Origin: Bacilli bacterium
GTDB taxonomy: Bacteria > Bacillota_I > Bacilli_A > ML615J-28 > CAG-698
DNA length: 14,265 nt
Reading direction: 5' to 3'
Assembly (NCBI GenBank): GCA_023228385.1
Contig: JALOBF010000025.1
Location: 1 to 14,265 of the forward strand
Positions 1 to 6,722 of the stretch are shown piece after piece. Each line of letters opens with the position of its first letter. Position 1 is the stretch's first letter. Below the pieces are notes generated by a model. It saw nothing but the letters and a program-made list of their open reading frames with translations, ran no database searches and was not told the DNA's origin. Both the position numbers and the translations under genes were made by a program.

Positions 1-138
1 GGCGGTTTATCCATTCATCTTCAAGTCTATAATGTTATCGCAAAATATAATCTTAGTTACTCTGTATACTTTAAATATCGCTTAACGCAAGGTATTATCG
101 CGGTTATGCTATTATTGCCTTTTCTGATGTTGGGATAA
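1..138 (+). CDS. YlbJ-like nucleoside-recognition membrane protein, C-terminal fragment
   Basis: An open frame enters from the left edge in frame 1 and ends at TAA (136-138), giving the last 45 residues of a protein. It begins GGLSIHLQVYNVIAKYNLSY, continues with a basic patch (FKYRLTQG), and ends in a hydrophobic segment (IIAVMLLLPFLMLG). This resembles the end of the YlbJ / nucleoside-recognition (Gate) family: a GG-[FL]-[S]-x-[HQ]-x-QV motif, a polar stretch, an 'R-L-x-(H/Q)-G' motif and a final membrane helix. In Bacillus, ylbJ lies close to ylbH (rsmD) and ylbI (coaD), so a YlbJ relative beside rsmD fits the known neighbourhood, although here it faces rsmD. The substrate is unknown. YlbJ proper is a sporulation membrane protein, but homologues occur in non-sporulating bacteria. 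The call rests on a short fragment and on motif memory. Confidence 0.6.
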   Translation, partial: GGLSIHLQVYNVIAKYNLSYSVYFKYRLTQGIIAVMLLLPFLMLG

Positions 139-143
139 AATAA

Positions 144-701
144 TCATTCGCCCCTTTTCTGATAGATCGTTACCTCATTGGTTGCATAGCTATAGTTTTT
201 CACAATCCGCAGCCTTTCGGTTTCCTTTGATTGATGATCATTTTTACAATAATGACAGATAATATGAGCATCATGATGAAGCATATCGTTATCTAATAGG
301 TAATTTAGAACTTGATCGATTACTTTCAGTTTATAAGGAGGATCAAGAAAAATCAAGTCAAACTGAATACTATCATTTTTCAATTTATTAAGAGCGACTT
401 GATAATCACATTTAAACAAAAAAACGCGGTCTCCTTCGTTTAGGTTTCGGACATTGATTTCAATAATCCTAATTGCCGCCGGGGCGACCTCAACAATATA
501 ACTTTGCTGACACCCGCGGCTTAAAGCCTCTAGGCTTAATGCCCCGCTGCCGCCAAATAAATCAAGCACTTTTTCATCGGAAAAATACGGACCGATAATG
601 TTAAAAACTGATTCTTTCATCCGATCCATCATCGGTCGGGTATGTAATCCCGGTAATGTTACCAACTTTCGGCCTTTGTGGATCCCCGCAATAATTCTCA
701 T
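144..701 (-). CDS. rsmD: 16S rRNA (guanine966-N2)-methyltransferase RsmD
   Basis: The product is a 185-residue SAM-dependent rRNA methyltransferase that modifies G966 of 16S rRNA during small-subunit assembly. It is close to the usual family length (about 180-190). Visible motifs, numbered from the first of two tandem ATGs, are the N-terminal MRIIAG and KGR; TRPMMDRMKES (22-32, the TRP-x-x-DR-x-KE family signature); the SAM-binding glycine motif VLDLFGGSGALSLEA (46-60); and the catalytic DPPY (121-124) in FDLIFLDPPYK. Two ATGs occur in tandem (704 and 701). The upstream GAGGTGA leaves almost no spacer for the first, and the second gives the canonical MRIIAG start, so 701 is preferred. Its TGA stop lies 5 bases from the stop of the convergent plus-strand gene, with no terminator between them. 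In Bacillus coaD usually follows; it does not here. Confidence 0.93.
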   Translation of the reverse strand: MRIIAGIHKGRKLVTLPGLHTRPMMDRMKESVFNIIGPYFSDEKVLDLFGGSGALSLEALSRGCQQSYIVEVAPAAIRIIEINVRNLNEGDRVFLFKCDYQVALNKLKNDSIQFDLIFLDPPYKLKVIDQVLNYLLDNDMLHHDAHIICHYCKNDHQSKETERLRIVKNYSYATNEVTIYQKRGE

Positions 702-760
702 CATTCACCTCAATAAAAATTTTTTAAATTGTTTGCATAAAAAATGTATTTATAAACCAT

Positions 761-789
761 AATATAATTGCAAGCGATAAAGCTTGCAA
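761..789 (-). promoter_or_regulatory. Candidate rsmD promoter spanned by an inverted repeat
   Basis: On the minus strand TTGCAA (789-784), a 17-base spacer and TATATT (766-761) make a plausible sigma-A promoter, giving a leader of roughly 50 bases before rsmD. An 8-bp perfect inverted repeat, TTGCAAGC (768-775) and GCTTGCAA (782-789), covers the -35 and the spacer. It has no T-run behind it, so it looks more like an operator-type dyad than a terminator. This is inferred from sequence only. Confidence 0.45.
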
Positions 790-809
790 GAAGAATCCCC
801 TATTCTTCT
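789..809. repeat. Second inverted repeat upstream of rsmD
   Basis: AGAAGAAT (789-796) and ATTCTTCT (802-809) form a perfect 8-bp inverted repeat with the 5-base loop CCCCT, directly abutting the inverted repeat at 768-789. On the minus strand it lies just after a purine-rich Shine-Dalgarno-like stretch (AGAGGAG) and a four-codon mini-frame (ATG at 814, TAG at 802-800). The function is unknown; a leader or regulatory element is possible. Confidence 0.45.
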
Positions 810-849
810 ATCATACTTCTCCTCTCCCTTTCACATATATATCAATTTC

Positions 850-882
850 AAAAAAATAGAGTTATTATTAACTCTGTTTTTT
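850..882 (-). terminator. Rho-independent terminator of the HNH gene, possibly bidirectional
   Basis: AGAGTTA (858-864), the 4-base loop TTAT and TAACTCT (869-875) form a perfect 7-bp stem. A run of seven As precedes it (850-856), which reads as seven Us on the minus strand, and a T-rich run follows it on the plus strand. It sits 5 bases beyond the stop codon of the minus-strand HNH gene, so termination of that gene is its obvious role. Confidence 0.75.
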
Positions 883-886
883 CTTT

Positions 887-1234
887 TTATATGAAAAATC
901 CACCATCATCGTCATCATCATCAAGAATTCTTTCAATATAGTAAAAATCACCTTTTTCATCATAATGAATATAGTAATTTGTTCCGCTAATCGAAAACTC
1001 CGGATACTGATAATCCCATTCTTCAAATGTGCGATGATGCATAATAATAATATTTCCGATATTATCATTCCCCCCCAATTCAAGCGGTCGAAGATGAGTA
1101 ATTACCCAACCGACTTGATTTTTTACCAGGTAATCATTACGCTTTATTTTCTTACCGGCAAAATCATAAGCATATTCTTTATCTCCCATTTCATTATTCC
1201 ACAATTTCAGCGCTTCTTCTCTATTCATTAACAC
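887..1234 (-). CDS. Small HNH-domain protein with acidic poly-Asp tail
   Basis: The 115-residue product resembles short HNH-nuclease-like proteins. It has the family lead-in AYDFAGKKIKRNDY (22-35), then GWVITHLRPLELGGNDNIGN (42-61) and IIIMHH (62-67). The canonical core is W-x-I-D-H-x-x-P-x-x-x-GG-x-x-x-x-x-N-L-x-x-x-H. Here His47, the GG pair, Asn61 and His66/67 are kept, but the Asp normally before the first His is Thr46. Nuclease activity is therefore possible but uncertain. The C-terminus adds aromatic residues and six consecutive Asp (105-110) before GGFFI. The GTG at 1234 is preferred because AAAGGAG lies 7 bases upstream; the in-frame ATG at 1228 would leave about 13. It has its own promoter and terminator, so it is probably monocistronic. 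No partner methylase or toxin/antitoxin lies beside it. Confidence 0.75.
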   Translation of the reverse strand: MLMNREEALKLWNNEMGDKEYAYDFAGKKIKRNDYLVKNQVGWVITHLRPLELGGNDNIGNIIIMHHRTFEEWDYQYPEFSISGTNYYIHYDEKGDFYYIERILDDDDDDGGFFI

Positions 1235-1263
1235 TGTGCTTCTCCTTTCGAAATTGATAATTT

Positions 1264-1292
1264 ATTTTACCATTATTTTATTATGTAAACAA
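1264..1292 (-). promoter_or_regulatory. Promoter of the HNH gene (extended -10)
   Basis: On the minus strand TTGTTT (1292-1287), a 17-base spacer ending in TGG, and TAAAAT (1269-1264) form a sigma-A-type promoter with an extended -10 (TGnTAAAAT). It lies between the lipid-kinase stop codon and the HNH Shine-Dalgarno, about 30 bases before the HNH start. Confidence 0.65.
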
Positions 1293-1295
1293 TAT

Positions 1296-2213
1296 TTATT
1301 GAAATTTTTTTGATTTAATTTTTTTGTTTCGTCTTACCGGAATATAAATCTCAATATGATTGTGAAGATTCTCAATATGTACGGTCCCTTTTGGCCCGGC
1401 TTCGCCATCAATACACCATTGACTTTCAGGTTCGGCTTCAATCACAAAGCGGGAATCTGTATAATATTTCATTGTTCTATTATTTCGAAAACCGAAAAGC
1501 CCGGAGATAAAAAGACGTATTATATTAAAAAAACCTTTATGTACGCCTTTCTTTACAATCATAACATCAAAACACCCGTCATTTAATCGGGCTTTACGAT
1601 TAAAGGGGAAACCGCCGACACTTATGGAATTAAGAATTAACACCAGCGGCGTTTCATATGCCGCTACCTGACCGTCAATTTCAATTTTTACCCGATTAAC
1701 ACTCGGTTTAAAAATATCCTTTACCGCATCAAAAGCGTATGCCATCCTACCGAAAATCTTTTTTGATATTTGTTTTGTTCGATAACTGATACTGGTAAAA
1801 GTCCCAAGAGCAGCTACATAAATAAAATATTTATCGTTTATTTTTCCGACATCATGAAAAACCGTTTGTTCTTGTAAGATTACTTTTAATGCTCTTTTAA
1901 TGTTTTTGGGTATTTTTAAATTCTTAGCAATGTCATTAACCGTTCCGGAAGGAATATAACCTAAAATTGGCCTTACCGATTGGGAGGCAACGCCACAAGC
2001 TATATCATTAAAAGTTCCGTCACCGCCAGCGAATATTAAAGCGTCGTATTTACCGCAAACTTCTACCGCTTTTAAATACGTATCTTCCGCCGATTTTGTT
2101 TCATAAATTTCGACATGTCGAAACTTTATTTCTAATGTTTTTTTAATATAATCGCGCTTTTTTTTAATTTTTCCTTTGCCGCTGGTAGGATTATAAATAA
2201 AAATACAATTCAT
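1296..2213 (-). CDS. Diacylglycerol kinase family lipid kinase (YegS/DgkB/BmrU type)
   Basis: The 305-residue product belongs to the soluble DAGK-catalytic-domain family, which transfers phosphate from ATP to diacylglycerol or a related lipid and so recycles membrane-lipid intermediates at the inner face of the membrane. Visible motifs are IYNPTSGKGK (6-15), the nucleotide-binding GGDGT in FAGGDGTFNDIACG (61-74), IPSGTVNDIAKNL (87-99), GGFPFNRKARLNDGCFDV (200-217) and CIDGEAG (267-273), whose Glu271 matches the catalytic acid of DgkB. The length is typical (about 290-310). The start has GGAGG 7 bases upstream. It has its own promoter, and no hairpin terminator is evident after the stop, so readthrough into the HNH gene is possible. 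The exact lipid substrate (diacylglycerol, undecaprenol or sphingoid-like) cannot be told, so no symbol is given. Confidence 0.92.
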   Translation of the reverse strand: MNCIFIYNPTSGKGKIKKKRDYIKKTLEIKFRHVEIYETKSAEDTYLKAVEVCGKYDALIFAGGDGTFNDIACGVASQSVRPILGYIPSGTVNDIAKNLKIPKNIKRALKVILQEQTVFHDVGKINDKYFIYVAALGTFTSISYRTKQISKKIFGRMAYAFDAVKDIFKPSVNRVKIEIDGQVAAYETPLVLILNSISVGGFPFNRKARLNDGCFDVMIVKKGVHKGFFNIIRLFISGLFGFRNNRTMKYYTDSRFVIEAEPESQWCIDGEAGPKGTVHIENLHNHIEIYIPVRRNKKIKSKKFQ

Positions 2214-2236
2214 ATAACTTCCTCCGCCTTTTAATA

Positions 2237-2265
2237 ATTATAACCCAAATAAAGATAATTATCAA
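2237..2265 (-). promoter_or_regulatory. Promoter of the lipid-kinase gene
   Basis: On the minus strand TTGATA (2265-2260), a 17-base spacer and TATAAT (2242-2237) form a near-consensus sigma-A promoter about 24 bases before the lipid-kinase start. A 10-bp palindrome GATAATTATC (2254-2263) overlaps the -35 edge and may be chance in AT-rich DNA. Confidence 0.75.
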
Positions 2266-2284
2266 CCTTTCCCTTTGCTTTTAC

Positions 2285-2326
2285 AAAAAAAAATATAAAG
2301 ACCGGATATTCAGGCCTTTATATTTT
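2285..2326 (-). terminator. Strong intrinsic terminator of the ABC operon, overlapping the stop codon
   Basis: AAAATATAAAG (2290-2300) pairs with CTTTATATTTT (2316-2326). The pairing extends inward, on the minus-strand RNA, through a G-U pair (2301/2315) and two G-C pairs, giving a 14-bp stem with a 9-base loop. A run of As (2285-2289) becomes the U-tract. The TAA stop of the second ABC gene (2318-2320) is inside the upstream arm of the stem. Confidence 0.88.
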
Positions 2327-4153
2327 GCTTTTCTCGATTTTTTCGTTAATAAACTGATTTTTATATAAACTGTAATATTCACCTTTCAGGTTTAATAGTT
2401 CTTGATGAGTTCCTCTTTCAATAATTTTACCGTCTTGAATTACTAAAATAATATCGGCGTTAATAACGGTCGAAAGTCGATGCGCAACAATAAATGTTGT
2501 TCGTCCTTTCATAATCGTATTAAAAACATCATGAATAACAACTTCGGTTTTTGTATCAATTGAAGATGTCGCTTCATCAAGGATTAAAATTTTGGGATCA
2601 GCCAATAAAGCCCGAGCAAAACTGACTAATTGTCTTTGCCCAACCGATATTTTAGCCCCACCCTCACCGACATTGGTATTATAGCTTTCAGGCAGTTCCC
2701 TAACAAATTCATCAACGTTAACTGCTTTGGCGGCGGCAATAACCTCTTCATCAGTAGCTTCTAAACGCCCGTATCTGATATTATCCATAACCGTTCCGTT
2801 AAATAAATGCGGTGTCTGCAGAACATAACCTAAATTGGAATGCAGCCAAGCAATCGAACGCTCCCGATAATCTTTACCGTCAATTAATATTTCTCCCGAC
2901 TGCGGTTCATAAAACCGACATATCAAATTAACAATCGTACTTTTTCCTGATCCGGTCGCACCCACTAAAGCTACCGATGTTCCGGCCGGAATTTTCAAAT
3001 TGAAATCTTCAAGAACAGTTTCCCCTTTCTTATATTTAAAGGTTACGTTTTTAAATTCAATATTGCCCTTAATCACTTCCCAATTCTCCTTTTTCGGGGA
3101 GAACAAACTACCGTATTCTTCAATAACCTCCGGAGTATCAAAAATTTCCGGTTCCGTTTCAATAAGAGCAATCAAACGTTCCGCCGAAGCTTGAGCCTGT
3201 TGCAGTTCAGCCAATATCCTTGCCACCTGCATAATCGGATCGAAGAAATGGGTTGTAAAGGTAATAAACAAATACAAAGTTGCAACCAGGAAAACAATAT
3301 CAGGGTTAAGAATAAAACCGGCGCCAATCCGCATCGTTAGAGCGGTTGCGATATAACTGATTACTAAAATTATCGGAAAGAACAAGGCGGAAAAAATAAT
3401 CGCCCGCATTGAGTCTTGCCGCATCTTGACGCAGAGAACATCAAATTCTTCATGTTTGGTCTTCTCCAACACCAGGGTTTTAGTTGTTTTAATCCCCATT
3501 ATCCCTTCATTGTAGGCGGCGGTTATCTTTGAATTGGTTTTTCGGGCTTCACGATAGGCATAAAGGATTTTCTTGCGGAAAAAAATACTGATTATAAACA
3601 ATATCGGAAGCAGAGCAGTTATTATCAAGGCCATTTTCCAGTTTGTTATAAACAAAACCACAAGAATGGCAATCATATAAAGGGTACCCCATAGGATATC
3701 AACCAAACCCCAAGAAAGAATTGTTGAAAGACGCCGGGAATCAGAAGTAAGACGGGCCATAATCCAACCGGCCGGAGTCTTATCATAATACGCAAAGGGG
3801 AGTTCCTGTAATTTCCGAAAAGCCTCACCCCTAAGTTCATATCCGACTTCAACTTCAACATTGCCCGCCATTCGGATAAAACCGATAATTGTTATTAAAT
3901 ATCCTAAGGCAATTAAAACAAAGCCGCCAATATAAAAATATTTTTTTGTAAAGTCGGGATTTTTACTGAAAAAAGTGGCAATTGCATAACTGTTAAGCAG
4001 CGGATATAAAATATCAAGACCAACAAGGGTAACGACGAAAATAATCATCAATATAACATTGCGTTTTTTCTTCATTACTAATTTCAATATTTTAAGCCAT
4101 ATACCGGTTTCAAATTTTTCATACTGATAATCAGCCTCTTCAAATTGTGTCAT
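2318..4153 (-). CDS. ABC exporter half-transporter, catalytic subunit of a probable heterodimer (BmrD/TM288-like)
   Basis: The 611-residue product has an N-terminal transmembrane region (about 20-310, six predicted helices) and a nucleotide-binding domain (about 364-600), the usual half-exporter layout. NBD motifs are Walker A GATGSGKST (398-406), Q-loop Gln446, signature ISVGQ (502-506, departing from LSGGQ), Walker B ILILDE with the catalytic Glu527, and switch His558 in VAHRLS. The start is the ATG at 4153 (MTQFEEADYQ), because AGGAGG lies 8 bases upstream. The ATG at 4174 would place that Shine-Dalgarno inside the gene. The gene therefore overlaps the preceding ABC gene by 14 bases, suggesting translational coupling. 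A normal Walker B with a weak signature, paired with the neighbour's opposite pattern, marks a heterodimeric exporter. The substrate is unknown: drugs, lipids or peptides are all possible. Confidence 0.93.
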   Translation of the reverse strand: MTQFEEADYQYEKFETGIWLKILKLVMKKKRNVILMIIFVVTLVGLDILYPLLNSYAIATFFSKNPDFTKKYFYIGGFVLIALGYLITIIGFIRMAGNVEVEVGYELRGEAFRKLQELPFAYYDKTPAGWIMARLTSDSRRLSTILSWGLVDILWGTLYMIAILVVLFITNWKMALIITALLPILFIISIFFRKKILYAYREARKTNSKITAAYNEGIMGIKTTKTLVLEKTKHEEFDVLCVKMRQDSMRAIIFSALFFPIILVISYIATALTMRIGAGFILNPDIVFLVATLYLFITFTTHFFDPIMQVARILAELQQAQASAERLIALIETEPEIFDTPEVIEEYGSLFSPKKENWEVIKGNIEFKNVTFKYKKGETVLEDFNLKIPAGTSVALVGATGSGKSTIVNLICRFYEPQSGEILIDGKDYRERSIAWLHSNLGYVLQTPHLFNGTVMDNIRYGRLEATDEEVIAAAKAVNVDEFVRELPESYNTNVGEGGAKISVGQRQLVSFARALLADPKILILDEATSSIDTKTEVVIHDVFNTIMKGRTTFIVAHRLSTVINADIILVIQDGKIIERGTHQELLNLKGEYYSLYKNQFINEKIEKSKI

Positions 4154-5981
4154 CCGGTTCCCCTCCTTTCTCAACTTCCTTTACAAATTCACTTTCCAAT
4201 GCGCCTTGAATCTCCCAAAGATGTTTATATAAACCTTCTTGAGATGCCAATTGCTGATGATTGCCGACGGCGGCAACTTTGCCGTCTTCTAAAACAATAA
4301 TTTTATCAGCCTCTTTAGCGGTAGTAATACGATGGGTAATGATGATTGATGTTAATTCATTATTATTAATTTTCAGTGAATTTCTTATTTCAAGATCGGT
4401 ACTGGTATCAACGGCACTTAAAGAATCGTCAAAGATCAATACCGGTTTATTTAAAAGCAACATTCGGGCAATAGCGATCCGCTGCTTTTGTCCGCCTGAT
4501 AAAGTAACACCTTTTTCACCGACCAATGTGTTATATCCTTCTTCAAAATTAATAATGTCCTTATGAATCGCGGCAATTTGGGCCGCCTGATATACTTTTT
4601 CCGGTTCAATTTCCTTAGCTGCTATTTTAATATTTTCGTAAACACTTGTCGCATAAAGGAATGGATCTTGAAGAATGATACCAATATTTTCTCTGATCCA
4701 ATTCTTTCTAATATCTTTTAATTCAACCCCGTCGATTTTTATACTTCCTTGGTCATATGCCAAAAGACGAACCAAAATCCCGGCAATGGTTGATTTTCCG
4801 CTTCCGGTTTTTCCGATAATCGCGACTGTTTCACCGGAATTAATAGTAAAATTAATACCGTTTAGTAAGTGTTTATCGTTGTCGTCAAATTTAAACGTTA
4901 CATCCTTAAATTCGATATTACCATAAATCGGTGGTTCAAGGGTCCCGTCATGCCCATATTCGTTGGGGATTTCAAGGATTTCGTTAACCCGAGCGGCGGC
5001 CACTGTCGCTTTACCAAAATCACCGATAATGCGGCCCAATCCGCGGATTGGCCAAACCAGCATACCAATATACATGAGGCAAACAATAATATCGCCGGTA
5101 GAGATAAATCCTTTTTCCGCTAAATAAATGGAATAACTAACAGTTGCGAGATATTGTAATAAAGTGAGAAAATCGGAAAAGCCCCAGTAATAAGCCATTG
5201 CATTAATTAGTTTACGGTTTTTATTACAAAAAGCAGCATTCCTTTTTTCGAATTTTTCCACTTCATAAATTTCATTATTAAAAGCTTTCACAACCCGCAC
5301 ACCATTAACATTTTCCTGTAACACCGTTGTCATATCGGCTTCTACTTCTTCAATTTCTTCAAATCTTTTCTTTACATACTTAAAATAAAATATTGAGAAA
5401 GTTAATGTTAGCGGCAGCACAACCGAAGTGACGAGCATAATTCCGACATTGATTTTTGCCATTTGGTAAGCGCCGGCCGCAACAGAAGTTATAATATATA
5501 GCAACTGCGGCAATTGTGAACTTAAAAATCCTTTTACCGTATCAACATCCGATGTACAACGCTGAATTAAATCACCGGTGTCGGCATTATTATGATACTG
5601 ATAAGACAAGCCTTGAATATGAGAATATAACTTGTTTCTCATATCATACGCGATGTTTTCAGCAAATTTCCCTTTGTTATATCCGTCCAAAAACATAATG
5701 GATCCTCGTATCAATTGGAATAAAACTAAACTGATACCCACAACCGTTACAGCTGTTAATTTATCGGCTATTGAATTATAATAATTCATCAAAAAAGAAG
5801 GGAGTGTGGTACTTCCTTCTATCGAACCTTGAAATATAACATCCACAACATATTTTATGAACTGAGGAACATATGAGTACAAAAACGGGTTGATGATTGT
5901 ACATGCGATAATAACAATCATTAACGGAACATAGGGTGTTGCCCATTTAATGAGATGGATGAACCCCTTACGCTTCTTCAT
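4140..5981 (-). CDS. ABC exporter half-transporter, degenerate-Walker-B subunit of a probable heterodimer (BmrC/TM287-like)
   Basis: The 613-residue product has a membrane domain (about 15-325) and an ATPase domain (about 355-595). Motifs are Walker A GKTGSGKST (390-398), Q-loop Gln438 in LQDPF, the canonical signature LSGGQ (494-498), Walker B VLIFDDS (514-520) in which Asp519 replaces the catalytic Glu, D-loop SAVD (522-525) and switch His550 in ITHR. In heterodimeric exporters such as TM287/288 and BmrCD, a subunit with this Asp forms the degenerate, poorly hydrolysing ATP site together with the partner's altered signature. Here the altered signature is in the next gene, so the two fit as one transporter. 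The Shine-Dalgarno (TAGGAGA, 5 bases before ATG) overlaps a double stop TAA-TAG ending the preceding gene. The stop is TGA. Confidence 0.93.
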   Translation of the reverse strand: MKKRKGFIHLIKWATPYVPLMIVIIACTIINPFLYSYVPQFIKYVVDVIFQGSIEGSTTLPSFLMNYYNSIADKLTAVTVVGISLVLFQLIRGSIMFLDGYNKGKFAENIAYDMRNKLYSHIQGLSYQYHNNADTGDLIQRCTSDVDTVKGFLSSQLPQLLYIITSVAAGAYQMAKINVGIMLVTSVVLPLTLTFSIFYFKYVKKRFEEIEEVEADMTTVLQENVNGVRVVKAFNNEIYEVEKFEKRNAAFCNKNRKLINAMAYYWGFSDFLTLLQYLATVSYSIYLAEKGFISTGDIIVCLMYIGMLVWPIRGLGRIIGDFGKATVAAARVNEILEIPNEYGHDGTLEPPIYGNIEFKDVTFKFDDNDKHLLNGINFTINSGETVAIIGKTGSGKSTIAGILVRLLAYDQGSIKIDGVELKDIRKNWIRENIGIILQDPFLYATSVYENIKIAAKEIEPEKVYQAAQIAAIHKDIINFEEGYNTLVGEKGVTLSGGQKQRIAIARMLLLNKPVLIFDDSLSAVDTSTDLEIRNSLKINNNELTSIIITHRITTAKEADKIIVLEDGKVAAVGNHQQLASQEGLYKHLWEIQGALESEFVKEVEKGGEPDDTI

Positions 5982-5993
5982 AAAAATCTCCTA

Positions 5994-6506
5994 TTATTCT
6001 TCATAACATTGTTCAAAATATTCAGTTAAAAGAGTTAACCAATTATGATCATAAAACTTAAGATCTTTTAAACTGCTAATATTATGGGACACGCTTTTTT
6101 CTAAGCCGTCCCCTTCCCAATATATTAAAGTTGGAAAAGATATATTCATATCTGATTCAATTTTAATTTTGGTAAGTTCATTATCAGATAATTTATTCAG
6201 TCTTAAATAATATACTGTTTTCACATTAAACTGTTTTGCCAGTTTATTGGTTTCAAAAACAAATTGATTTGCATGTTCAATTTCGTTAGATCCAATATAT
6301 ACTTGAAAGGTTTCACCTCTTTCGATTTTTTCCATAAGATCTTTATAATTAATTGACACAAATACATGGTCTTTACGATCTAGGCTATCGTATTCTTTCA
6401 TAATGGCTTTTTTATCGCCGCCCCAAGGAATTGACAACAAAATAACCAGGAGGATTGCAATAACGCCTACACCGATAACAATTAAAGTAAATTTTTTCTC
6501 ATTCAT
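5994..6506 (-). CDS. Membrane-anchored thioredoxin-fold protein lacking the CxxC motif
   Basis: The 170-residue product has a short basic N-terminus (MNEKK), one hydrophobic helix (about 6-27) that should anchor it with the rest outside the membrane, and a thioredoxin-like domain (about 48-165). The pattern GETFQVYIGS (64-73), a helix, VKTVYYLRLN (95-104) and FPTLIYW (124-130, with the cis-Pro at 125) resembles thioredoxin-fold proteins of the bacteriocin-transport-accessory type, in which a CxxC follows the first strand. At that place this protein reads Ile76-Glu-His-Ala79; its only Cys is Cys167, at the far end. A thiol-redox role is therefore unlikely; a binding or chaperone role is a guess. 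It is first in an operon with the exporter pair (12 bases to the next start). The Shine-Dalgarno AGGAGG lies 9 bases upstream. Confidence 0.7.
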   Translation of the reverse strand: MNEKKFTLIVIGVGVIAILLVILLSIPWGGDKKAIMKEYDSLDRKDHVFVSINYKDLMEKIERGETFQVYIGSNEIEHANQFVFETNKLAKQFNVKTVYYLRLNKLSDNELTKIKIESDMNISFPTLIYWEGDGLEKSVSHNISSLKDLKFYDHNWLTLLTEYFEQCYEE

Positions 6507-6541
6507 TCTAATAAACCTCCTAATAGCGATATGCCTTTTTA

Positions 6542-6570
6542 ATTATATCATAACGGATTTATATATGCAA
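6542..6570 (-). promoter_or_regulatory. Promoter of the thioredoxin-like/ABC exporter operon (extended -10)
   Basis: On the minus strand TTGCAT (6570-6565), 17 bases ending in TGA, and a perfect TATAAT (6547-6542) form an extended -10 promoter about 36 bases before the first start codon. The 14-mer GTTATGATATAATT around its -10 recurs exactly in the promoter of the 645-residue lipoprotein gene. Confidence 0.82.
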
Positions 6571-6617
6571 TAAATAACGGAAATTTAAATAATGTTGTTA
6601 TTGTGGTTGATTGCTTT

Positions 6618-6661
6618 AAAAAAGCGCTCTTTTCGCTTTTGACAAATTAAAGAACGCTTTT
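6618..6661 (-). terminator. Intrinsic terminator of the lipoprotein gene, with an alternative fold
   Basis: AAAAGCGCTCTTT (6620-6632) pairs with AAAGAACGCTTTT (6649-6661). The one plus-strand mismatch becomes G-U in the minus-strand RNA, giving a 13-bp stem with a 16-base loop, followed by a U-tract (6618-6623). A shorter competing hairpin (AAAAGCG 6620-6626 with CGCTTTT 6634-6640) shares the same distal arm and U-tract. The outer stem sequence is shared with the terminator at 8745-8796. Confidence 0.78.
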
Positions 6662-6722
6662 ATTTTAACCAATTATATCGCTTTAACAATATTAATAGTT
6701 TATTAATAATTAATATCTTAAT
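6662..6722. other. AT-rich 3' untranslated segment of the lipoprotein gene
   Basis: This segment lies between the lipoprotein stop codon and its terminator. It holds an AT-only inverted repeat (ATATTAAT / ATTAATAT) and no coding potential. It may be only the 3' untranslated part of the transcript. Confidence 0.4.

Noticed and set aside
905..922. GAT/GAC tract in the HNH gene as a phase-variation tract
   Set aside because: It is a trinucleotide run inside the frame, so length changes would add or remove Asp rather than switch the gene, and it is interrupted by GAC.
868..1083. Minus-strand frame antiparallel to nothing but overlapping the HNH gene (71 codons)
   Set aside because: It lies in another frame of the HNH gene, has a low-complexity Met/Ile-rich product and no ribosome binding site of its own.
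4154..4174. Upstream ATG giving a seven-residue extension of the second ABC gene
   Set aside because: The extension contains the AGGAGG that serves the ATG at 4153, and the longer overlap with the upstream gene is less likely.
4261..5123. Plus-strand frames opposite the ABC genes
   Set aside because: They mirror conserved coding sequence, lack Shine-Dalgarno sites and have no recognisable product.
4140..5981. Possibility of the Mycoplasma genetic code (TGA = Trp)
   Set aside because: TGA ends this gene and rsmD at sensible lengths, and Trp codons are TGG, so the standard code applies.
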